DNA from: Flavobacteriales bacterium
GTDB lineage: Bacteria; Bacteroidota; Bacteroidia; Flavobacteriales_D; Sanyastnellaceae
NCBI GenBank assembly: GCA_947456965.1
Contig: CANGTU010000012.1
Location: 1 to 64,000, forward strand
Length of the DNA stretch: 64,000 bases
Direction: 5' to 3'
In this document: positions 44,535 to 53,748 of the stretch, piece by piece
Layout: every line of letters begins with the position of its first letter
How positions within the stretch are numbered: position 1 is the first letter of the stretch
Program-made: the position numbers and the translations under genes
The notes under the pieces: generated by a model
What the model was told of the DNA's origin: nothing
Seen by the model: the letters and a program-made list of their open reading frames with translations, nothing else
Database searches by the model: none

Positions 44535-46496
44535 TCAGGATAAATGCGGGGGTGTTGCAGATGCGGTGACCGGCTGAAGTTCCGGTTGCCGATCCTCCCA
44601 TTGACGCGGTCCGAGCACCTCTACCAGATCATCCTTGAAGATGACTTCGCGTTCGAGAAGCTTGCTGGCCAGGCCGTCCAGCTTTTCCCGATTGCGTGTC
44701 AGCAGGTCCTTTGCCTTTTCGTAGGCCTTTTCGATGATTTTACTTACCTCCTCATCTATGATTCGGGCGGTTTCATCGCTGTAGGGCTTGGTGAATTGAG
44801 ACTCACCTGTGCTATCGTAATAACTCCGGTTACCTATCTTCTTGTTCAGTCCGAAGATGGACACCATCGCGTAGGCCTGCTTGGTCACCTTCTCGAGATC
44901 AGAGAGCGCTCCGGTAGAAATCTTGCCGATGGCTACCTCTTCGGCGGCACGACCTCCGAGGGCAGCGCACATTTCGTCCATGATCTGCTCTGTGGTATTC
45001 AACTGGCGTTCTTCAGGCAGATACCAGGCTGCGCCGAGTGAACGTCCGCGCGGCACGATGGTCACCTTTACCAAAGGAGAAGCGTGCTCAAGCAACCAGC
45101 TCACCATGGCGTGTCCACTTTCGTGGTAGGCGATAGTGCGCTTTTCTTCAGGGGTAATGATCTTGTTTTTCTTCTCCAGCCCACCAATGATGCGATCCAC
45201 CGCATCGAGGAAGTCCTGTCGTCCAACCGTGGTATTACCTTTTCGGGCAGCGATGAGGGCGGCCTCGTTGCAGATATTGGCGATATCCGCGCCGCTGAAT
45301 CCGGGTGTCTGGCGTGCGAGGAACTCGACATCTACGCTGTCATCCTTTTTCACGTTGCGCAGGTGCACATTAAAAATCTGCACGCGCTCTTTCATATCGG
45401 GCATATCCACATAGATCTGCCTGTCAAAACGACCTGCCCGAAGAAGCGCCTTGTCGAGGATGTCCGCGCGGTTAGTAGCTGCGAGGATGATGATTCCCGA
45501 GTTGGTCGCAAAACCGTCCATTTCCGTGAGGAGTTGGTTCAGTGTATTCTCCCGCTCGTCGTTGCTTCCGAAGTTGATGTTTTTGCTCCGTGCACGTCCG
45601 ATTGCATCGATCTCGTCGATAAAGATGATGGCCGGCGCCTTTTCTTTTGCCTGGCGGAAGAGATCACGCACGCGGCTCGCACCAACACCCACGAACATTT
45701 CCACGAAATCAGAGCCCGAAAGAGAAAAGAAAGGTACCTGAGCCTCGCCTGCCACTGCTTTAGCGAGGAGTGTTTTTCCAGTACCCGGAGGCCCTACCAG
45801 CAAAGCACCTTTGGGAATTTTGGCGCCGAGCTCGGTGTATTTCTTCGGATTCTTCAGGAAATCCACGATCTCCTGAATTTCCTCTTTAGCTCCTTCCAGT
45901 CCAGCCACATCATTGAATGTCACCTGAACGCCCTTGCCCTTTTCGAACAGCTGGGCTTTTGATTTCCCGATGTTGAATATCTGTCCGCCCGGTCCACCGG
46001 CGCCACCCATGCGGCGCATGATGAACACCCAGGCGAAAATCATAATGCCAATGGCAACAATCCACCAAATCAGACTCTGTGCAGCTTCATTGGGAGGCAG
46101 ATAACGCACAGCGAAAGCGTACTGCTCGCCAAACTGGTTGATTTCCTTGATAAAATCTTCCCCGGGCGGAATGCTGAACCAGAAATCGCTGCTCCGGGAA
46201 AAGCCTCGGGTCGCGGGTTGTTCTCCAAGTTCCGACTTCAGGCTGTCGCGGCCGGCCTGATTCAGGTAAACCCTCGCCGAGACACCATTGTATTCCACCT
46301 TCTCAATAAACCCTTTGGAGGCCAGCTCCTTGAACTTCAGATAGTCGGTTTCCCTTCCTTCACTTCCACTGTTAAAAATCATCATCCCGATGAGCACCAT
46401 CGCGATGGCCGCATAGACCCAGTAAAAGTTCATCCCTTTCCTCGGTTCTGAACCGCCTGTCTTTCCCTGCTGGTCTTTTCCTTGTTCTTCTGTCAT
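44535..46496 (-). CDS. ftsH: ATP-dependent zinc metalloprotease FtsH
   Basis: 653 residues. Membrane helices at about 24-42 and 142-160 bracket the periplasmic domain. The AAA+ core has Walker A GPPGTGKT (235-242), Walker B IIFIDE (290-295), and the second region of homology [19 protein letters not shown]. The peptidase has the zinc motif HESGH (458-462), with the downstream acidic ligand in the TGALSDLEK region. It degrades misfolded and regulatory membrane proteins at the inner membrane. It lies between rsfS and cdsA with short spacing (18 and 4 nt), so it is probably one transcript with them. Confidence 0.97.
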   Translation of the reverse strand: MTEEQGKDQQGKTGGSEPRKGMNFYWVYAAIAMVLIGMMIFNSGSEGRETDYLKFKELASKGFIEKVEYNGVSARVYLNQAGRDSLKSELGEQPATRGFSRSSDFWFSIPPGEDFIKEINQFGEQYAFAVRYLPPNEAAQSLIWWIVAIGIMIFAWVFIMRRMGGAGGPGGQIFNIGKSKAQLFEKGKGVQVTFNDVAGLEGAKEEIQEIVDFLKNPKKYTELGAKIPKGALLVGPPGTGKTLLAKAVAGEAQVPFFSLSGSDFVEMFVGVGASRVRDLFRQAKEKAPAIIFIDEIDAIGRARSKNINFGSNDERENTLNQLLTEMDGFATNSGIIILAATNRADILDKALLRAGRFDRQIYVDMPDMKERVQIFNVHLRNVKKDDSVDVEFLARQTPGFSGADIANICNEAALIAARKGNTTVGRQDFLDAVDRIIGGLEKKNKIITPEEKRTIAYHESGHAMVSWLLEHASPLVKVTIVPRGRSLGAAWYLPEERQLNTTEQIMDEMCAALGGRAAEEVAIGKISTGALSDLEKVTKQAYAMVSIFGLNKKIGNRSYYDSTGESQFTKPYSDETARIIDEEVSKIIEKAYEKAKDLLTRNREKLDGLASKLLEREVIFKDDLVEVLGPRQWEDRQPELQPVTASATPPHLS

Positions 46497-46514
46497 GGTA
46501 TTCTTGTTATGGGC

Positions 46515-46895
46515 TCAGGCCCTTGCTTCGATTGGTAAAACAGAGGCATCTGCCCATAGTTCTTCAAGATCGTAATACTCGCGTGCCTTTTCCTCAAAGA
46601 TATGGACCACAACGCTGAAGTAATCCATCAGGATCCACTGGGCATTGCTAACCCCTTCGATGTGGGAAGGTGACTCACTAAGCTCCCGTGTCGTCATCTC
46701 TTCCACGGAGCGCGCAATGGCTTCCACCTGCGTGGTACTGGTGCCATGGCATACGATGAAATAATCTGCCACCGTGGATGCAATCTTCCGGAGGTCGAGC
46801 ACGACCACCCGGTGCGCCTTCTTTTCCAGCATACCCTCCACAATCGCTTGTAGGAGTTGCTCTGTATTATCCTTCTTCCTGCTTGTTCGTGCCAT
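46515..46895 (-). CDS. rsfS: Ribosomal silencing factor RsfS
   Basis: 126 residues. It binds ribosomal protein L14 and blocks subunit joining when nutrients are low. The conserved region runs from LLQAIVEGMLEKKA through VVVLDLRKIASTVADYFIVCHGTSTTQVEAIA to QWILMDYFSVVVHIFEEKAREYYDLEELWADA, the full RsfS/Iojap domain. The first ~12 residues are basic. First gene of the rsfS-ftsH-cdsA-psd operon and divergent from birA. TACATTTG lies 18 nt upstream. Confidence 0.96.
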   Translation of the reverse strand: MARTSRKKDNTEQLLQAIVEGMLEKKAHRVVVLDLRKIASTVADYFIVCHGTSTTQVEAIARSVEEMTTRELSESPSHIEGVSNAQWILMDYFSVVVHIFEEKAREYYDLEELWADASVLPIEARA

Positions 46896-46913
46896 TCCGC
46901 TGTTTCAGGAGGC

Positions 46914-46921
46914 CAAATGTA
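46914..46921 (-). promoter_or_regulatory. -7 promoter element of the rsfS-ftsH-cdsA-psd operon
   Basis: TACATTTG on the minus strand, 18 nt before ATG 46895, a perfect TAnnTTTG match. Confidence 0.6.
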
Positions 46922-47002
46922 GTACCATCGGATGCACCGGGGAGACTTGCTCTCATGCACATCACCGGGAAATGGCCATCTTTGAATCCGAACCGACTGA
47001 CC

Positions 47003-47749
47003 ATGCTTTTTCGCGACAAGGCCATCATCCATCTCGAATCGGTCGATTCGACGAACAACTATGCTGCCAGCCTCATAAAACTGTCAAGACCACCGGAAGG
47101 CTCTGTCATTACGGCACAAGAGCAGACGGCAGGCAAGGGTCAACGAGGGGCCCTGTGGACTTCTGACAAGGGTGAAAACCTCTTATTCAGCATCATCCTC
47201 TACCCTCCCTTCCAGCAAGCGGAAGACCTCTTTGCACTCAGCCAGTGCATCAGTCTGGCGCTTGCTGACTCTTTGACCGAACTCACCGGCATCGATGCAT
47301 GGGTCAAATGGCCGAATGATATCGTGATGCGCGACAAGAAGGTAGCAGGCATCCTGGTCGAGTTTGCCTGGACCGATTCACGCGTGCAGAGCGCCATTTG
47401 CGGAATGGGAGTCAACCTCAATCAGACCTCCTTTGAATGGCCGCATGCTGCGAGTCTCCGGATGCTCACGGGCAAAACCTTCCATCGTGATACGGTGCTT
47501 GGAGAGGTGATCCAGAGGATTGAAAGCGGATATTTGCGATTGCGTTCCGGCCAGTTGGGCCCGATTCGCAAGGAGTATACAGAGCGGCTGTACCGGCTGA
47601 ATACCCCAACCGCCTTCAACCACCTGGGCAGCCGAATCACCGCGAGCATTTCGGGCGTGAGTCCTTCCGGGCAGCTCCAGCTCAGGGATGATGCCGGAAC
47701 GCTGTTCAGTTGTGACCTGAGAGAAATCAGTCTGGTGTATCCCCCATAA
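47003..47749 (+). CDS. birA: Biotin--[acetyl-CoA-carboxylase] ligase
   Basis: 248 residues from ATG 47003 (MLFRDKAIIHLESVDSTNNYA), the usual start; longer in-frame starts at 46955 and 46778 run over the divergent rsfS promoter and coding region. It activates biotin with ATP and attaches it to the carboxylase carrier protein. Motifs: SVDSTNNYA (13-21), biotinyl-AMP loop GKGQRG (44-49), KWPNDI (102-107) and KKVAGILVE (112-120). There is no N-terminal helix-turn-helix, so this is a catalytic-only enzyme that cannot act as the biotin repressor. Confidence 0.95.
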   Translation: MLFRDKAIIHLESVDSTNNYAASLIKLSRPPEGSVITAQEQTAGKGQRGALWTSDKGENLLFSIILYPPFQQAEDLFALSQCISLALADSLTELTGIDAWVKWPNDIVMRDKKVAGILVEFAWTDSRVQSAICGMGVNLNQTSFEWPHAASLRMLTGKTFHRDTVLGEVIQRIESGYLRLRSGQLGPIRKEYTERLYRLNTPTAFNHLGSRITASISGVSPSGQLQLRDDAGTLFSCDLREISLVYPP

Positions 47750-47764
47750 ATTTCCGTTAAATTA

Positions 47765-47776
47765 TATGCGTGCATA
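47765..47776. promoter_or_regulatory. Candidate MarR operator palindrome
   Basis: TATGC, GT, GCATA: five-base inverted arms, 42 nt before the marR ATG. It is short, so chance occurrence is possible. Confidence 0.35.
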
Positions 47777-47817
47777 GTTTTTTATTCCTTACTTCGTGGC
47801 TTTGATCCCATATCCGA

Positions 47818-48252
47818 ATGAAGCCCGAGGAAACTGTTGACTTTCACCTTCGCGCCGCTTGGATGCGGCTGTCAAAAACATACAACGCAGCGGCAGCGGC
47901 TCATGGAGGCAGCATGGCGATGGCCTATGTCCTCCTGAATATCGACCGTGAGGGCACCCTTTCCACTCGTCTCGGCCCCAAGATGGGTCTTGAGCCAACC
48001 GGCCTTTCCCGCATTCTCAAGTCTCTGGAAGATGGAGGGTACATCCTCCGCAAGCCCGACAAGGATGACCGCAGAAAGGTTTGGATTCACCTGTCAGCCC
48101 GCGGCAAGAAATACCGCGATATCACCCGGGAGTATGTGATTGCGCTCAACAAGCACCTCAGGAGCGTAATTCCCGAGCGGGATATGGACACATTCTTCCG
48201 GGTGATCTCCACCATACAACATGAACTTGAACACATCCAAATTGATTACTAG
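47818..48252 (+). CDS. MarR family transcriptional regulator
   Basis: 144 residues. The winged helix-turn-helix lies around 35-105: LNIDREGTLSTRLGPKMGLEPTGLSRILKSLEDGGYILR, then the wing KPDKDDRRKVWIHLSARGKKY. Terminal helices form the dimer interface. It starts the beta-oxidation operon; fadN begins 3 nt after its stop, so it very probably controls that operon, perhaps released by an acyl-CoA as with FadR-type regulators (inference). A short palindrome TATGC-GT-GCATA at 47765-47776, upstream of its own start, is a candidate operator. Confidence 0.93.
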   Translation: MKPEETVDFHLRAAWMRLSKTYNAAAAAHGGSMAMAYVLLNIDREGTLSTRLGPKMGLEPTGLSRILKSLEDGGYILRKPDKDDRRKVWIHLSARGKKYRDITREYVIALNKHLRSVIPERDMDTFFRVISTIQHELEHIQIDY

Positions 48253-48255
48253 ACT

Positions 48256-50652
48256 ATGAGTCATAAGCGTATTATCCGCCAAATAGCTGTGCTGGGCTCT
48301 GGAATCATGGGCTCCCGTATTGCCTGTCATTTTGCTCAGGCCGGATTCCAGGTACTTCTGCTCGACATCTTACCGGCAGAACTCCGCGATCAACCCCCAA
48401 CAAGCGATCGCAAAGCCCGCAATCGCATCGTCGATGATGCCTTGCAAGCTGCACTCAAATCGTCACCGTCGCCCATTTACAGCAAGTCATTTACCTCCCG
48501 CATCACCACAGGCAACTTCGACGATGATCTGGCGGCCATTGCTGGCTGCGACTGGATCATAGAGGTTGTAGTGGAGCGCGCAGACATCAAGCAACAACTC
48601 TTTGCCCGGGTTGAGCAATACCGCAAACCGGGCAGTCTGGTGACTTCCAACACCTCTGGCATACCCATTCATATTCTGAGCGAAGGGCGATCGGCCGATT
48701 TCCGGGCTCATTTCTGCGGCACACACTTCTTCAATCCGCCCCGCTACCTGCGGCTGCTCGAAATCATACCCGGTCCGGCTACTTCACCTGACGTGGTGCA
48801 GTTCCTCATGGATTTCGGCGGCCAGCACCTGGGCAAGACCACGGTTTTGTGCAAGGATACACCCGCGTTCATTGCCAACCGCATCGGTGTGTTCTCTATT
48901 CAGTTTCTCTTTCACGCCGTTCGGCAAATGGGCCTGACGATTGAGGAGGTGGACAAGCTCAGCGGACCCGTGATGGGTCGACCGAAATCAGCTACGTTCC
49001 GCACTTGCGACGTGGTGGGACTCGACACGCTCATCCACGTAGCCAAAGGACTGCAGGAAAACTGTCCCGATGACGAGCAAGCCGCCGTATTCCGTATTCC
49101 CGATTATGTCGAACATCTGGCTGCCAAGGGCTGGATCGGCGATAAAAACAAACAGGGATTCTACAAGAAGTCAAAAAACGAGAAGGGTGAAAAAGAAATT
49201 CTGGCACTCGACCTCGACACCCTGGAATACCGATCCCAGAAAAAGGTCCGCTTCGCCACGCTGGAGCAGGCCCGTGCGATTGACCGTCTCGATGAACGCA
49301 CGCGCGCGCTCTACGCCGGTAATGACAAGGCAGGAGCATTTTATCGCACGATGTTTCATAACCTCTTCGCATACGTAGCCATGCGGATACCGGAGATCAG
49401 CGACGAGCTCTACCGAATGGACGATGCTATGAAGGCGGGATTTGGCTGGGAGCTCGGGGTTTTTGAAACCTGGGATATCCTCGGTGTGCCCAATGTGGCC
49501 GAGGCCATGAAGAAAGAAGGCATTACCGTAGCGCCCTGGGTTGAGCAGATGCTCTCCAAGGGCAACACTCAGTTCTACCGGATGGAGGACGGCGTGCCTT
49601 CCTGCTATCATATTCCCACCGGAACCTATCGGCCCATACCCGGGCTGGAACGGCAGCTATCCCCTTCCCGACTTCCCGGAAGCACAGTGATATGGAAGAA
49701 TAGCAGCTGCTCTGTGCGCGATCTCGGTGACGGCATCCTTGTGCTCTCGTGGAGCACCAAGATGAATACCATAGGAGGCGACGTGCTGGCCGGAATAAAC
49801 AAGGCCATTGACCTTGCCGAAGCCTCTTACAAAGGATTAGTGATTTACAATGAAGGCGACAACTTCTCCGCAGGAGCCAACGTGGGGATGATCTTCATGC
49901 TCGCTGCTGAGCAGGAGTTGGACGAGCTTGACATGGCTGTGCGCCTCTTCCAGCGAACTACCATGCGCCTGCGGTACTCCTCTATACCGGTGGTGGTGGC
50001 ACCACACAACCTGACGCTCGGTGGCAGCTGCGAGGTGTGCCTTCATGCGGATAAAGTGGTGGCACATGCGGAGACCTACATGGGACTCGTGGAGTTTGGT
50101 GTAGGTGTTATTCCTGGCGGAGGCGGCACCAAGGAGTTCGCCTTGCGCTATGCCGACGAGCAACGCGAGGGCGATATCCGGACGAACAGCTTCCGCAACC
50201 GCTTTCTCACTATCGGTCAAGCCAAGGTGAGTACCTCCGCTCACGAAGCGTTTGAACTCGGCTATTTGCGCAGCGGAATCGATGAGGTGGTTCTCAACCG
50301 CAGTCACCAGTTGATGCGCGCCAAAGAGGCATGCCTCGATTTGTGGGAACGAGGATATACCCAGCCCACACCCCGAAAGGACATTCTGGTTCCCGGACAA
50401 GAGGCGCTGGGGCTCGTTTATGTGGGAGCCAACTCCATGCTCGCGGGCCATTATATCTCTGACCATGATCAGTTCATCTCACAAAAGCTCGGCTATGTGC
50501 TTTGTGGAGGCGACCTCAGTGCCCCCACCCGGGTGAGTGAGCAATACCTCCTTGACCTGGAGCGCAAAGCTTTTCTTGAACTATGCATGCAGCGCAAGTC
50601 GCTGGAGCGCATGCAAAGTCTTGTAACCACCGGAAAGATTCTTCGCAATTAA
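48256..50652 (+). CDS. fadN: 3-hydroxyacyl-CoA dehydrogenase / enoyl-CoA hydratase (FadN-type)
   Basis: 798 residues. Domain order is dehydrogenase first and hydratase last, the reverse of E. coli FadB, and matches B. subtilis FadN. The NAD-binding Rossmann motif is GSGIMG (14-19); TSNTSGIPI, HFCGTHFFNPPRYLRLLEIIPG and KDTPAFIANRIG follow. The hydratase part (about 480-700) has SAGANVGMIF (oxyanion-hole region), GGSCEVCLHADKVVAHAETYMGLVEFGVGVIPGGGGTKE. It catalyses the two middle steps of beta-oxidation in the cytosol. Second gene of the marR-fadN-fadA-fadE operon. Confidence 0.94.
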   Translation: MSHKRIIRQIAVLGSGIMGSRIACHFAQAGFQVLLLDILPAELRDQPPTSDRKARNRIVDDALQAALKSSPSPIYSKSFTSRITTGNFDDDLAAIAGCDWIIEVVVERADIKQQLFARVEQYRKPGSLVTSNTSGIPIHILSEGRSADFRAHFCGTHFFNPPRYLRLLEIIPGPATSPDVVQFLMDFGGQHLGKTTVLCKDTPAFIANRIGVFSIQFLFHAVRQMGLTIEEVDKLSGPVMGRPKSATFRTCDVVGLDTLIHVAKGLQENCPDDEQAAVFRIPDYVEHLAAKGWIGDKNKQGFYKKSKNEKGEKEILALDLDTLEYRSQKKVRFATLEQARAIDRLDERTRALYAGNDKAGAFYRTMFHNLFAYVAMRIPEISDELYRMDDAMKAGFGWELGVFETWDILGVPNVAEAMKKEGITVAPWVEQMLSKGNTQFYRMEDGVPSCYHIPTGTYRPIPGLERQLSPSRLPGSTVIWKNSSCSVRDLGDGILVLSWSTKMNTIGGDVLAGINKAIDLAEASYKGLVIYNEGDNFSAGANVGMIFMLAAEQELDELDMAVRLFQRTTMRLRYSSIPVVVAPHNLTLGGSCEVCLHADKVVAHAETYMGLVEFGVGVIPGGGGTKEFALRYADEQREGDIRTNSFRNRFLTIGQAKVSTSAHEAFELGYLRSGIDEVVLNRSHQLMRAKEACLDLWERGYTQPTPRKDILVPGQEALGLVYVGANSMLAGHYISDHDQFISQKLGYVLCGGDLSAPTRVSEQYLLDLERKAFLELCMQRKSLERMQSLVTTGKILRN

Positions 50653-50679
50653 TCATTGACCACACACACCGCATACACC

Positions 50680-51858
50680 ATGAATGCATATATCATAGGA
50701 GGATACAGAACTGCCGTTGGCAAAGCTCCACGCGGACTGTTCCGTTTCATGCGGCCTGATGAACTCGGCGCCGCAGTGATCAAGCGACTCACCGCAGAAT
50801 TCCCGCAACTCGATCACACGCGCATTGACGATGTGATTATTGGCAACGCTACACCGGAAGCTGAGCAGGGACTCAACATCGGGCGAATGATTTCGCTGAT
50901 GGGCTTGAACACCGATAAAGTGCCGGGCATGACCGTCAACCGATACTGCTCCAGCGGACTTGAAACCATCGCCATCGCTGCAGCGAAAATTCACAGCGGC
51001 ATGGCCGACTGCATCATTGCAGGAGGAGTCGAAACCATGTCGCCGATTCCTTTCGGAGGATGGCGCATCGTGCCCAACGCTCGGGTAGCCGCACAGCATC
51101 CCGATTGGTACTGGGGAATGGGACTCACCGCTGAGGCCGTGGCCAACGATTTCAAAGTAAGTCGTGAAGACCAGGATGCCTTTGCCTGCGAGTCGCACCG
51201 ACGTGCCGTTGCAGCGCTGGATAGCGACCGTTTCAAGGATGACATTGCACCGATTGAGGTCACCGAAATATTTCTAGACGCACAGGAAAAGCGGCAGGAG
51301 CGCACGTACACCGTGAGCAAGGACGAAGGTCCGCGCAAGGACACTTCACTGGAAGCGCTTGCGAAGCTCAAACCGGTATTTGACGCGAAAGGCTCCGTAA
51401 CCGCAGGCAATTCATCGCAGACATCCGATGGAGCCGCGTGTGTGATGATTGTGTCCGAGCGCATGCTGAAAGAGTTAAACGTGGAGCCTATCGCCCGATT
51501 AAGAAGCTACCATGTGGCAGCGCTTGAACCACGTATCATGGGAGTAGGTCCGATTTACGCAGTGCCCGAGGCCATTAAAAAGGCGGGATTAAAAGAAAGC
51601 GACATTGAACTCTACGAACTGAACGAAGCATTCGCGTCGCAATCGCTTGCTGTCATTCGTCACCTCGGGCTCAATCCCGATAGCGTCAACGTGAACGGCG
51701 GAGCCATTGCGCTGGGTCATCCGCTGGGATGCACGGGCGCCAAACTCACTGTACAGTTGCTCAATGAACTCCGCAAAAGGAATCAGCGCCATGGCATCGT
51801 GACCATGTGTGTAGGAACCGGGCAAGGTGCAGCGGGCGTTTTTGAACTTCTGAAGTGA
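50680..51858 (+). CDS. fadA: Acetyl-CoA acyltransferase (3-ketoacyl-CoA thiolase)
   Basis: 392 residues from ATG 50680 (MNAYIIGGYRTAVGKAPRG), the conserved thiolase start; a TTG at 50656 is rejected. It cleaves 3-ketoacyl-CoA with CoA to release acetyl-CoA, the last beta-oxidation step. The nucleophile is C90 in VNRYCSSGLETIAIA; the histidine lies in GGAIALGHPLGCTGAK; the second catalytic cysteine is in CVGTGQGAAGVF. ELNEAFASQ is also present. Length is normal. It sits 27 nt after fadN and 33 nt before fadE. Confidence 0.96.
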   Translation: MNAYIIGGYRTAVGKAPRGLFRFMRPDELGAAVIKRLTAEFPQLDHTRIDDVIIGNATPEAEQGLNIGRMISLMGLNTDKVPGMTVNRYCSSGLETIAIAAAKIHSGMADCIIAGGVETMSPIPFGGWRIVPNARVAAQHPDWYWGMGLTAEAVANDFKVSREDQDAFACESHRRAVAALDSDRFKDDIAPIEVTEIFLDAQEKRQERTYTVSKDEGPRKDTSLEALAKLKPVFDAKGSVTAGNSSQTSDGAACVMIVSERMLKELNVEPIARLRSYHVAALEPRIMGVGPIYAVPEAIKKAGLKESDIELYELNEAFASQSLAVIRHLGLNPDSVNVNGGAIALGHPLGCTGAKLTVQLLNELRKRNQRHGIVTMCVGTGQGAAGVFELLK

Positions 51859-51891
51859 CCAACGACTACCACACTCAAATACATCAATCCC

Positions 51892-53685
51892 ATGTCCGAC
51901 AGCAATCAAAGCAAGCCCATCACCGGAGGTGAATTCCTCGTGCGGGAAACTCCAGCAGCAGACATTTTCATTCCTGAAGAATGGACCGAAGAGCAACTCA
52001 TGATGAAACAGATGTGCGCCGACTTCGTGAATCAGGAAGTAGTGCCTCATCTCGATCGCATGGACAACCTCGAGCCTGGGTTCATGGAAGGGCTGCTTGA
52101 CAAAGCCGCAGCCCTGGGGCTCCTCGGCATTTCAGTACCGGAGGAATTCGGGGGCATGAGCATGGACTTCAAGACCTCCATGCTGTGCACCGAAGCACTT
52201 GGTCCAGGCCACTCCTTCTCAGTCGCCTATGGTGCCCAGACCGGCATCGGCACCCTGCCGATTCTCTACTACGGAACAGAAGAGCAAATCCGGAAGTATG
52301 TTACCCCGATTGTCAGCGGACAATGGAAGGCGTGCTACTGCCTCACTGAGCCCGGATCCGGATCTGATGCCAACTCCGGAAAAACCAAGGCAGAACTCAG
52401 CGAAGATGGAACGCACTATATCCTGAACGGACAGAAGATGTGGATCACCAATGCCGGTTTTGCGCATGTATTCACGGTGTTTGCCAGGATCGGAGATGAC
52501 GAGAACCTGAGCGCCTTTATTCTCACTCGTGACATGGAAGGCCTCACGCTGAATGCCGAGGAGAAGAAGATGGGCATTAAGGGATCTTCCACCCGCCAGG
52601 TATTCTTCAATCAGGTAAAAGTGCCCGTGGAAAACCTGCTCGGTGGTCGCGGCAACGGATTCAAGATTGCCGTGAACATCCTCAATATCGGACGCATAAA
52701 ACTGGCGGGAGGTGTGCTAGGCGGAGCCAAGGACTCATGCACCGATGCTATACACTACGCCATTGAGCGACAGCAATTCGGAAGACCCATCGCCAAATAT
52801 GGCGCCATCCGCTTTAAGCTCGCAGAGATGGCCATCCGCTGCTATGCGCTGGAGTCGGCACTGTACCGGGCCACGCAGAATGTGGACGATGCCATTGCAG
52901 CGCTGGTGGAGGGAGGAATGGACAAGGGTCAGGCCGTGCTCAAGGGCATTGCATCATTCGCACCGGAATGTGCTCTTCTGAAAGTCTTCGGATCTGAGGT
53001 CCTGGATTACGTTGTTGATGAAGCCGTACAGATTCACGGCGGTATGGGCTATAGCGCCGAAACGCGTGTAGAGCGCGCCTATCGCGACAGCCGCATCAAC
53101 CGCATTTTTGAAGGAACCAATGAGATCAACCGCATGCTTACGGTGGATATGATTCTCAAAAAAGCGATGAAAGGAGAACTGGATCTGATGGGGCCTGCCA
53201 TGGGCGTGGCCAACGAGCTCATGTCAATCCCTGACTTCGGAGATGCTCCTGACAATGTATTTGACCAGTACCGGGGCTACGTAAAAAACATGAAGAAAGC
53301 CGTACTCCTGGTAGCAGGTGCTGCAGTTCAGAAACTGATGATGGAATTGGCGAAAGAGCAGGAAGTGCTGATGAATATTGCCGATATGGTGATTGACACG
53401 TATATCGCCGAAAGCGTGTTGCTGCGCACCGAAAAACGCGTGCAGAAGCTCGGAGAGGAGGCATCTGTGGCTCAAATTGCGATGATGGAAGCCTATATCA
53501 CGGATGCCTGTGACCGTATCCATAAATCAGGCAAGGATGCTTTGCATTCCTTCGCTACCGGCGACGAGTTGAGGGTCATGCTGATGGGATTGCGTCGGTT
53601 CAGCAAAACCTCCGGGATTCATGTGCGTGACACCCGCCGACTGGTGGCTGCACAACTTATTGAAGCCAACAGGTACTGCTTCTGA
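51892..53685 (+). CDS. fadE: Acyl-CoA dehydrogenase (FadE-type, long form)
   Basis: 597 residues, matching the ~594-residue B. subtilis FadE type, longer than the ~380-residue classic enzyme. FAD-dependent first step of beta-oxidation. Core (about 30-420): LGLLGISVPEEFGGMSMDF, YCLTEPGSGSDANSGKTKA, MWITNAGFAHVFTVFARI, and the catalytic glutamate E407 in RIFEGTNEINRM. The C-terminal ~160 residues are an extra helical domain. Final gene of the operon; a strong hairpin follows directly after the stop. The electron acceptor (ETF) genes are not in the window. Confidence 0.95.
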   Translation: MSDSNQSKPITGGEFLVRETPAADIFIPEEWTEEQLMMKQMCADFVNQEVVPHLDRMDNLEPGFMEGLLDKAAALGLLGISVPEEFGGMSMDFKTSMLCTEALGPGHSFSVAYGAQTGIGTLPILYYGTEEQIRKYVTPIVSGQWKACYCLTEPGSGSDANSGKTKAELSEDGTHYILNGQKMWITNAGFAHVFTVFARIGDDENLSAFILTRDMEGLTLNAEEKKMGIKGSSTRQVFFNQVKVPVENLLGGRGNGFKIAVNILNIGRIKLAGGVLGGAKDSCTDAIHYAIERQQFGRPIAKYGAIRFKLAEMAIRCYALESALYRATQNVDDAIAALVEGGMDKGQAVLKGIASFAPECALLKVFGSEVLDYVVDEAVQIHGGMGYSAETRVERAYRDSRINRIFEGTNEINRMLTVDMILKKAMKGELDLMGPAMGVANELMSIPDFGDAPDNVFDQYRGYVKNMKKAVLLVAGAAVQKLMMELAKEQEVLMNIADMVIDTYIAESVLLRTEKRVQKLGEEASVAQIAMMEAYITDACDRIHKSGKDALHSFATGDELRVMLMGLRRFSKTSGIHVRDTRRLVAAQLIEANRYCF

Positions 53686-53693
53686 ACAGGAAT

Positions 53694-53724
53694 AAAGAAG
53701 GCCGGTCATTACCGGCCTTCTTTT
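53694..53724. terminator. Bidirectional terminator between fadE and collagen-like gene
   Basis: GAAGGCCGGT (53697-53706) pairs with ACCGGCCTTC (53711-53720), loop CATT, flanked by AAA and TTTT on the two sides. Confidence 0.88.
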
Positions 53725-53748
53725 ATCTGCGAACATTCGAAAAGGAAA

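Noticed and set aside
46778-47002. N-terminal extension of birA
   Set aside because: It lies antisense to rsfS coding sequence and the rsfS promoter; BirA homology begins at 47003.
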